From Collinsella aerofaciens (GTDB taxonomy: Bacteria; Actinomycetota; Coriobacteriia; Coriobacteriales; Coriobacteriaceae), in contig NZ_CP024160.1 of NCBI RefSeq assembly GCF_002736145.1, positions 868,001-932,000 on the forward strand: a stretch of DNA of 64,000 bases, given 5' to 3'. The notes beneath the pieces were generated by a model, which was given only the letters and a program-made list of their open reading frames with translations, was not told the DNA's origin and ran no database searches. Within the stretch, counting starts at the first letter, position 1. Each line of letters begins with the position of its first letter. Below are positions 57,431 through 64,000 of the stretch, piece after piece. A program made the translations under genes and the position numbers.

Positions 57431-57691
57431 GAGGCCATCCTTTCATTGTTGATGAGTTGTCAAGAGGCTTAAACTAAGGGACCGAAATCTCCAAAAATAC
57501 CCCGACCTTACCGATCGACTTCTGGAAAAGCTATTCACCGCATCGGGCATTTGCAAAAACGCACTAGTGACTCATGAAGTCGCAAGCCAAACCCTGCGAA
57601 CTGCATCAAGCGTAAAGGAAAGACAACTTGATATCATTTCTCAGCTCACTAGTTAAAGCCAACTAAATACCCGGACACGAGCTGAAACCCA
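57431..57691. other. Non-coding scar between the HEPN-like gene and the PglX C-terminal gene
   Basis: 261 bp with no intact gene. On the plus strand an open stretch without a start codon (57474-57656) encodes a protein-like KYPDLTDRLLEKLFTASG segment and may be a gene remnant. The ribosome site for the PglX C-terminal gene lies at the left edge. Confidence 0.5.
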
Positions 57692-58291
57692 TTAACGAAT
57701 ATCAGGCCCAGCCTTTATCAGCTTCATCCATTTACATAGAGTCGAATTCTTGATTAGAATTCTTGCAGTGAGTCTTTTGATGTCACCTGCCGGGTCATCC
57801 TTTCGTTTTCCCGCAACATCCTCGATAGCGAACCATATATCGCCCTTTGACTTAAATGCACAGAATCTGCCGTGAGCAAATCCATTTCGTAAGTGATAAA
57901 ACAAACTGATCGTTTGATTGCTTTTGGCATCATAAAAGACAGCAGACTCGAAGGGCTTTGACTCGATGCCAGCGCAATCAAACAAATCAGCATTACGCAA
58001 AGCCTGTTCCATATCACCAACAGCCGCGGCAGACCAATATAAAGACTTATTTGAGCTTGCTGCCTTTAGCTTTTTATTCAAATATTGAGGCTTTCTCCAA
58101 GGAGCATCCCATCCGTATTCAGAGACCGAAACGCTTCTGTTGGACAATCCCGGAGCGGGAGTTTCGACAACAAAGAACCTTAGAAGCGGCGAAAGTATAG
58201 GGCCCAAAGACTTGCACGTCATACCGTTTTTGACCCATGCAGGATTCGTCTCAACAAAGACAACTTCATTTGCTGAAATATATTCAAACAT
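57692..58291 (-). CDS. HEPN-like protein nested in the split pglX gene
   Basis: A 199-residue protein. Its clearest motif is R135-N-G-F-A-H140 in SLFYHLRNGFAHGRFCAF, the Arg-x4-His signature of HEPN-fold RNases and HEPN-like partners, set in a helical context. The N-terminal part (MFEYISANEVVFVETNPAW) is strand-rich. The ATG at 58291 overlaps nothing but has AGGTGGGG formed by the end of pglX, so translation is coupled to it; a GTG at 58300 abuts the pglX stop. GC content is visibly lower than in neighbouring BREX genes (25 of 60 bases at 57901-57960), a sign of transfer. HEPN assignment is by motif only. Confidence 0.65.
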   Translation of the reverse strand: MFEYISANEVVFVETNPAWVKNGMTCKSLGPILSPLLRFFVVETPAPGLSNRSVSVSEYGWDAPWRKPQYLNKKLKAASSNKSLYWSAAAVGDMEQALRNADLFDCAGIESKPFESAVFYDAKSNQTISLFYHLRNGFAHGRFCAFKSKGDIWFAIEDVAGKRKDDPAGDIKRLTARILIKNSTLCKWMKLIKAGPDIR

Positions 58292-58300
58292 GAACCCCAC

Positions 58301-60760
58301 CTAAACCAAAGGGTTACGTTTGAAATCCCAAGAGGTTTCAAACGAGTCCCAATCATTTTTTGAAATGGACACATTGCTATCGACCAGACTATTAATTGCC
58401 GGTTTATACTCAGCGGAAATAAGCATGGGAAGTGCTTTGATGTCTCTCGCCTGCATGTTAAGAGTAGGGTTAAGCATGCTGAGGGCATCGGCGGCAATAG
58501 AGCAATTAAGGAAACCTAGGGTCCAGTTCTCGCTTGAGCCCAGGCCACAAATGCATGGGCCGGCCATGTCAAATCCGCCCGTCGGCGGCAACAGCCTGAA
58601 ACTCGGCTTGCCTGATGTCAGCATTGTGTAACAAACGCCTTCACTGAACCAATATTTTGACGCCAGTAAATTGGAGGTCGGATTACTCTGGTAAAACTCA
58701 ATTGCGTCCTTTTTGATCGAAACCAACCAATGAAGATTGCCAAACCATCGACGAAAGTCGCCGCCCTTTGAGTAAGTAGCCCATGAGCCTTTTCGCCCAA
58801 CCGAACGCGCGCCGACCTCCCAAAACAAGCGCAAATATAAATTGTTGTCGCCTGTTTTATTTTGAGACCCTGTATAGTCCGAATAATCGCCAACGGAGTG
58901 GCCCAAAGAGAAAGCAGAGAGTAACCCGTCACTGGCCCAGTAGGCTATGGGGGTGCCGGGGATTTGCTTGAAGGTATCGGCATCGCGGCGGTAGAACCAG
59001 CCGCAGTCGGGGTTTTGGATTGCCTCGAGGGCCTTGGGGGCCTGGGCAGCAGCTCCAACGAAGTCAGAAAGGCGAACATAGCCGCCCTTGTAGCCCTTAA
59101 TGAATGAGTTGTGGAACGTATAGGTACAGATGGGCACAGTAGCGCCAGCAAAGCCCGAGTACTCAAGCTGGATGAGAGAAGTCAGCGTTCTGTCGTTGAT
59201 AATCTCGTTGCGGAGCTTCTCGTAACTTCCGATAAACATCCAGACGAAAGGCGACATTACGCCGCACTCACCATGATCTTTAGCAAATTTGAACATGCGA
59301 ACGACAAAACTGGAGAACAGGTCGCTCTTCACGTCGGGGTAGTTCTTCTTGATCCACTTGCTCATGAATGGATTAAAGCTGCTGCTGCCCATATACGGAG
59401 GATTCGCAACGGTGCAGGTAAAACGACGGGACAGCTTCTCGCAGATGGCGGCAGCGCTTTCGAGCTTAGTTTTGGCCGTAGCGGCAAAAAGGTCATCGGA
59501 ACAACTCGCGGCGGCAGCCTTGAGCTCGTCGATCTCGTCCTCTGAAGGATTGAGCAGCGAACCAATCTCGCCCAAATGACTCAGCTCCTCGGCGAGCTTC
59601 TTGTTACCCGGCAGCTCGTCCTCCCCTAGCGGGATGCTCGAGAGCACGGTAACGTCGGCGCGAACGCCACGCCTAAAGAAGCGACGGTCGTGCTCGCGGG
59701 CGCACATGGCAAGCGCCAGCTCCGCGATCTGTGCCGCGCGGGAATCGATTTCCATGCCTGCGAGGTTTTTAGTAAGAATGAGCTCGGGAATCTCGCGCTC
59801 ACGATAGCCGCGCTCCTCGTACATATGGAAGAGCAGCTCAAACGCATAGACCAAGATATGGCCCGAGCCGCATGCGGGGTCGCAGAGGGTTATCTCCTCG
59901 GGACTCGAAATGCGAATGAAGTCCTCGTGCTCAGCATCGGGCTCGATGTAATACTCCATGCGCTCGCGTAGCGAACTCCCCGGATTGTTGAGCATCCACA
60001 GACGGCCGAGCGAGTTCTCGACCATATAGCGCACGATCCACTCGGGGGTGAAGAGCTGCGTGGCGGGCGCGATGTCCGCCGCCGCTGCCTTGCGCTTGGA
60101 CTTGAAGAACTCGTCTTTAACGTCGGCGTTGTAGTACTGATACATCCAGCCCAGAACGGTTACGCCCTCGCGCCAGTCCTCGTCAGTGAGGACGGCATTG
60201 AGTTTGCCCACCACACTGTCAGCCATCATGAGGCCCTGGGGCAACAGCAGCTCCATGGCTCCGCCCACGCGTTCAAAGACGCCCGGCAGGCAATCGGCAA
60301 GCTCCTCGCACTGAGCAACAAACAGGTAGCGCCACAACGGTTCATCCAAGCCCGCCATCTTGAGCTCGGCTATGCGATCAGTATCGGCCGTCGTTATTTC
60401 CACGTCCAGTGCGTTCTCCACGGCCTCGCTGCCATGGCTGCCGTCCGCGCGACTTAGCATGCGCATACGGCTGGGAAGCCATCCGCATGCATCCATGAAG
60501 CGAATGGCCACGATGCGGTTGAACCAGGTGTAGGCCGCACGGTCGCGCAGCGCCTCGTGACCCACCTCTGCCTGCATGCGCAGCAGTTCGTCGCGTTGCT
60601 CAATCTCAGCCGGACTTAGGGGTAGGCAGTTGACGGTCTCGGACCCAACGGGCGCGGGTGCAGGTTCGGTGATGCCGTAACGCACCATCTGCGCCTCCAC
60701 GCCTTTGATGAGCTCCGTACGGGCCCAGGTGCAGAAGCTCTTAAGAGCAGAATCGTTCAT
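58301..60760 (-). CDS. pglX: PglX N-terminal part: adenine-specific DNA methyltransferase with target-recognition domain
   Basis: An 819-residue N6-adenine methyltransferase of type 1 BREX, which marks host DNA. Motif I is DPACGSGH starting at D294 and the catalytic motif is NPPYMG at N453. Residues from about 606 to the end hold the target-recognition region and finish DWDSFETSWDFKRNPLV, after which intact homologues continue for some 350 residues; here a TAG follows. The missing part is encoded at 56462-57430. Base composition drops from about 65% GC (59701-59760) to 38% (58681-58740), with the shift near 58945. AAAGG precedes the ATG. Confidence 0.93.
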   Translation of the reverse strand: MNDSALKSFCTWARTELIKGVEAQMVRYGITEPAPAPVGSETVNCLPLSPAEIEQRDELLRMQAEVGHEALRDRAAYTWFNRIVAIRFMDACGWLPSRMRMLSRADGSHGSEAVENALDVEITTADTDRIAELKMAGLDEPLWRYLFVAQCEELADCLPGVFERVGGAMELLLPQGLMMADSVVGKLNAVLTDEDWREGVTVLGWMYQYYNADVKDEFFKSKRKAAAADIAPATQLFTPEWIVRYMVENSLGRLWMLNNPGSSLRERMEYYIEPDAEHEDFIRISSPEEITLCDPACGSGHILVYAFELLFHMYEERGYREREIPELILTKNLAGMEIDSRAAQIAELALAMCAREHDRRFFRRGVRADVTVLSSIPLGEDELPGNKKLAEELSHLGEIGSLLNPSEDEIDELKAAAASCSDDLFAATAKTKLESAAAICEKLSRRFTCTVANPPYMGSSSFNPFMSKWIKKNYPDVKSDLFSSFVVRMFKFAKDHGECGVMSPFVWMFIGSYEKLRNEIINDRTLTSLIQLEYSGFAGATVPICTYTFHNSFIKGYKGGYVRLSDFVGAAAQAPKALEAIQNPDCGWFYRRDADTFKQIPGTPIAYWASDGLLSAFSLGHSVGDYSDYTGSQNKTGDNNLYLRLFWEVGARSVGRKGSWATYSKGGDFRRWFGNLHWLVSIKKDAIEFYQSNPTSNLLASKYWFSEGVCYTMLTSGKPSFRLLPPTGGFDMAGPCICGLGSSENWTLGFLNCSIAADALSMLNPTLNMQARDIKALPMLISAEYKPAINSLVDSNVSISKNDWDSFETSWDFKRNPLV

Positions 60761-60826
60761 GGTTGATGAGCCTTTCTAAACGCCATAAGCCACCGGTGCG
60801 CGCTTTGGCACCGGTGGCTCCGCGGG

Positions 60827-63800
60827 TTAGTTGATACGGATCTCGTCGTTTGCAGCGAGCGCCTGCATAAGGCGGGAGCGCAGGTCGTCCACGTAGCGCT
60901 CCACGTCCTCTGCGGACAAGAGACGACTCGGCTTGGCCAGATCGGCGCGGCGCACAGTCTTGATCTTGCGCTGGGGCTTGGGCGCGGGCACGGGAGCAGA
61001 CGATGCGGCGCCCTTGTTGGAGACCTTCTTGACCACCTCGCCCGTACTCATGACCTCGGTGGTGCGGCGCTCGTTGTTCATACGCACGCGGGCCTCATCC
61101 ACAGCGTCGTACATCTCGTTGGCCGCCGCACTGAGCCAGTCGCCCCAGTTAGTTGCAACAACGCTCAGTTCGTTGAGACTTTGAGCGCTGTGGACACGGT
61201 TTTTGAACGACTCGTATTTGGTGCCGGCGTCTGCTATGGCATCCTTGGCCTGATTGACAAAGCCCTTTTGACTCTCGGCCTGCGCCCGCAGGTCTTGCAG
61301 ATCGCTCTCGATGCGACACAAAAACTCATTGCGGCGGATGCCCAACAGCTTTTTCATGTCATCCTCGACGGGGTCCATAAGCGGCTGCAGGTCTTTAATA
61401 CGGCCGTAGGGCTTGGGATCTTTGAGGATCTCACGAACCGTTGCCACGTTCTCCACCGCACCGGGAATGTCATCGGAGGCATACTCGATACCCTCGGTGC
61501 GGTTCAAGAAATCCCTGGCGTGGTCAAACGCTGTTCGTTGATTGGACTCGAAGAACTCAACCACCTTGTCAAAGTCTTCCTTGGCATCGAGCAAACGCTC
61601 CTCATGCTTGGTGAACGTGGTCAAGAACGCCTCGGCCTCGTTCTGGTCCTTAAGGACGTCGGCCACCTCCGAGCGCATCTTCTCGCACTCGTCCTCACCG
61701 GGATACGGGTAGGCCGGTTTGATGCCCGTGTAGTAGTCGCGTGCCATGGCGAGGCACGCCTCGCGCAAGCCCTCAAGGCGCTCTTTGAGCTCGGCCACGA
61801 GCTTATCCTCGTTGGAGGGCACGGTCTTGAGATCAAACAGGTCACACATGAGTTCGCCCGTGGCGCGTAGCAACCGGTCGCTCATGCGCATGCGCAAGCG
61901 CACCTGGGCCTTATCGGCATCCTTGCGCAGGAGCGCCACCATGCGGCTGTCGTCAGCTTGAACCGTCTGACCGCCAAACAGCACCTGCGCGCGCTGCTCC
62001 ACCACAAGCTGCGCCACCACATTTGCGATATTGATCTCGCGCCAGCCATAGGGCTTTTGCTGGTACTTGCGCTGAATATCGCCCATAGCGGTATCCAAGT
62101 GACGCTGATGCTGAACTCGGAGGTAATCTTCAACCTCCTTAAGGGCGCGCGCATTCCCAGCGTCCATGCCATCGAGCCCAGTTTGAATGTTGCCCGCCAG
62201 CGTGGAGCGGATATCGGAATCGTCCTTGACCGGCGCGCCGATATAGCCAGCCTTACTAAAGATTACGTCGCACAGCTGCGCCAGCACCTGCTCAAAGACC
62301 TGGGCGGGCTTGGCCGCGCGGACCTCAACCATGCGGCCATCGACCGCACAACGTGCATGGAGCACGGCCTCGCTCAAAAGGATGTCAGCCTCTTTCTCGT
62401 TAAAGTCCTTCTCGCGCATTTTGGCCTCGACAATCTGGCGGGTACTCGGCGGTAGCTCCTGCAGGTTGCGCGTCTGGGCGTACATGCAAATCTTAGCGGC
62501 GTTGACGAGTGGGGCCCAATAATCCACCTCGTCGCTCAAGGCCACGATGGCCTTATCCACGGATTTCAATGCCAGCTCGGCATCGTCCGCACGGCCCAGA
62601 TCGCTGGCCATAGTCACCACGGATAGTTCCATGCCGCCCATGTTGGATCCATGAATCGAGCCATCCACGTAGCGGTCAAAGGGGAAGTCGTTGGTCCCGC
62701 GATTGAGCTTGCGCGCAGTGTAGATGCTATCGAACAGGCGCTTCTTGATAGACTCGATCACCTTAGCGTTGTCAATCGGAGTCTGCGCAATCTCCTGCGC
62801 AATTTCCTGCTCCTCGTCGGTAAGGAAGCTGTAGGTATCACCCTGGCGCGCAACGTAGTTTTCGCGCTCCAAGCGGGCGAGAGATTCCTTGACGCGGTCC
62901 TTGAGGGCGCGCTTGTCCACGTCCAGGCTATCAATCATGAAGATGGAGATGTTCTCGACCGAGGCCTTAACGTAGCCGATGTAGCGGATCAAGTACAGGA
63001 GCTTAAGCACCCGGACATCGTAGCTCTCAAGACCTTCTGCGTTTTCAGACGCGCGCTCCGCACAGACAACGACCTGAATGATGCCGTGCTCCAGATCCTT
63101 GGAGATTGTGTCGAAGAAACGCCAGAACGGCACGAGCGCGCCGGTCTGCTCATGCTGGATAGCCTGAGCACTCTCCTGGAAAGCGCTCAGCATGGAACGC
63201 TCGCCCGTGGACATGTGCTTGGCCTTGACACCGTGCTTGCGCACCTCGGTCATGACGTCGGGCAGGAGCTTAAACTGATAGCCCACAAACGGGTAGCTGG
63301 CGACAAACTCCTTGGCGTTGGCATAGCCCGCAAGATCGGCGCGCGACTCTTCAAAGGTGAAGTTATTTTTGAGGACGGCGGAGTCCTGCTTATAGAGTTG
63401 GGCAAGTGTATCGGCCGCCGGTGCGGTCTTCTCGAGCACACGGCGCTGGATAACCTCGTCCACGCTGGAGCTGGAGAGCGAAAGGCGGGTATTGAAGCGG
63501 CCTTGGATCTTTGAAAAGTCGTTGCCCACGGGCAGACTCAGGTTGTCGATGGCCTCCTGGCTCGTGACCATCACCCACACGCGGCCACCGCAGGCGGCAC
63601 CCAGCTCCTCGACGATGGTCTGAAGACTCAACATAAGGCTTGGATCCCGGTCGTTTGTAATAAACTGACCCACCTCGTCGACCATAAAGAGCAAACGGTA
63701 GTTGCCGCCGTGGGCCGCTGCCTGAGCGTCTACGTAGTCCTTGACCTTTTTGGCAAAGACATCGGGAGCCAAAACCTCGTCCTCAGAACCCTCAAGCCAG

Positions 63801-64000
63801 TTCCATGCGGCCTTTTCGCTCATGCCGAGCACGCTCTGCAGCACCTCGACGACGTCGTCCTCAAAGTAGCTGTAGGTGTCGCGGGTCTGGAGCCAGGACT
63901 CGCCGTTGACGCGCTCAAAGGCCTCGCGGAACTCCTGGGTCTTGCCCAGGGAATCGATGTGTTCCTCGAGCTTTGCAAGCTTTAGGTCCTCGCCGTAGAA
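60827..64000 (-). CDS. brxC: BrxC, large BREX P-loop ATPase (N-terminus outside window)
   Basis: The visible 1057 residues are the C-terminal bulk of BrxC, normally about 1200 residues. The reading frame is open to the window edge, so the N-terminal Walker A region is missing. Walker B is NYRLLFMVDEVGQFI, followed by VWVMVTSQEAIDNL as a sensor-type strand. Most of the rest is helical, with long coiled stretches such as EAFLTTFTKHEERLLDAKEDFDKVVEFFESNQ. A basic Lys/Pro linker precedes the C-terminus (SAPVPAPKPQRKIKTVRRADLAKPSRLLSAEDVERYVDDL). It is 66 nt before pglX. brxA and brxB are expected to the right, beyond the window. Confidence 0.92.
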   Translation of the reverse strand, partial: FYGEDLKLAKLEEHIDSLGKTQEFREAFERVNGESWLQTRDTYSYFEDDVVEVLQSVLGMSEKAAWNWLEGSEDEVLAPDVFAKKVKDYVDAQAAAHGGNYRLLFMVDEVGQFITNDRDPSLMLSLQTIVEELGAACGGRVWVMVTSQEAIDNLSLPVGNDFSKIQGRFNTRLSLSSSSVDEVIQRRVLEKTAPAADTLAQLYKQDSAVLKNNFTFEESRADLAGYANAKEFVASYPFVGYQFKLLPDVMTEVRKHGVKAKHMSTGERSMLSAFQESAQAIQHEQTGALVPFWRFFDTISKDLEHGIIQVVVCAERASENAEGLESYDVRVLKLLYLIRYIGYVKASVENISIFMIDSLDVDKRALKDRVKESLARLERENYVARQGDTYSFLTDEEQEIAQEIAQTPIDNAKVIESIKKRLFDSIYTARKLNRGTNDFPFDRYVDGSIHGSNMGGMELSVVTMASDLGRADDAELALKSVDKAIVALSDEVDYWAPLVNAAKICMYAQTRNLQELPPSTRQIVEAKMREKDFNEKEADILLSEAVLHARCAVDGRMVEVRAAKPAQVFEQVLAQLCDVIFSKAGYIGAPVKDDSDIRSTLAGNIQTGLDGMDAGNARALKEVEDYLRVQHQRHLDTAMGDIQRKYQQKPYGWREINIANVVAQLVVEQRAQVLFGGQTVQADDSRMVALLRKDADKAQVRLRMRMSDRLLRATGELMCDLFDLKTVPSNEDKLVAELKERLEGLREACLAMARDYYTGIKPAYPYPGEDECEKMRSEVADVLKDQNEAEAFLTTFTKHEERLLDAKEDFDKVVEFFESNQRTAFDHARDFLNRTEGIEYASDDIPGAVENVATVREILKDPKPYGRIKDLQPLMDPVEDDMKKLLGIRRNEFLCRIESDLQDLRAQAESQKGFVNQAKDAIADAGTKYESFKNRVHSAQSLNELSVVATNWGDWLSAAANEMYDAVDEARVRMNNERRTTEVMSTGEVVKKVSNKGAASSAPVPAPKPQRKIKTVRRADLAKPSRLLSAEDVERYVDDLRSRLMQALAANDEIRIN

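Noticed and set aside
56462-60760. Simple frameshift or sequencing error in pglX
   Set aside because: The two parts are separated by 870 nt that include another gene, and the C-terminal part has its own start and ribosome site; a base error cannot explain this.

Overview
The window reads as one piece of a high-GC, anaerobic, Gram-positive actinobacterial chromosome, most likely a Collinsella-like member of the Coriobacteriia. This placement is an inference. It rests on the strong GC bias at third codon positions, the SufCBDSU-only Fe-S assembly operon with an Rrf2 regulator, a Rho factor with a very long disordered N-terminal part, a sortase-type surface protein, the NifU-like/GGGtGRT gene pair and ATP-dependent PEP carboxykinase. 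No rRNA is present to confirm it.

Layout: 0-2.8 kb holds cell-envelope glycan genes (two family-2 glycosyltransferases and a membrane acyltransferase). 2.8-6.6 kb holds an AAA-ATPase-like protein and a secreted, wall-anchored protein. 6.8-12.7 kb is an Rrf2 regulator divergent from sufC-sufB-sufD-sufS-sufU. A REP-associated tyrosine transposase (RAYT) follows at 12.7-13.5 kb. 13.9-17.5 kb has the NifU-like/GGGtGRT pair and an FAD oxidoreductase. 17.5-18.2 kb is a tRNA cluster (two Lys, one His) containing the scar of a duplication. 18.3-35.5 kb is housekeeping: aminotransferase, ROK sugar kinase, VanZ protein, rho, argS, CarD, HD protein, proA, a proline-releasing type peptidase, proB, pncB and tRNA-Ala. 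35.8-49.6 kb carries a radical-SAM activase-like protein, a 6S-like RNA candidate, a WecA/TagO-type transferase, trpS, an alkyltransferase, DegV and MarR proteins, a B3/4 protein, pckA, a flippase, a phosphatase and a cation/proton antiporter.

49.7-64 kb, all on the minus strand, is a type 1 BREX phage-defence operon entered from its middle. Reading in transcription order: brxC (N-terminus outside the window), pglX, pglZ, brxL, then an unknown 454-residue protein and a 73-residue acidic protein. Its striking feature is that pglX is split. The methyltransferase plus target-recognition part (819 aa) stops just after the region where the family normally continues. A low-GC gene for a HEPN-like protein (Arg-x4-His motif) follows at once, and the conserved C-terminal part of PglX (322 aa) then appears as a separate gene with its own ribosome binding site. 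The low-GC stretch begins inside the PglX target-recognition domain, so specificity domain and HEPN gene look like one exchanged cassette.

A second theme is dispersed hairpins. At least six copies of one hairpin (AAACCACCACAAAGG stem, GGACAGGCA loop) and several longer inverted repeats lie between genes, most of them sharing a GGGAC core. They look like REP elements, and the RAYT gene in the same window is the obvious candidate for mobilising them. A distinct palindrome, GGGACAA-N15-TTGTCCC, occurs twice before and once at the end of the suf operon.
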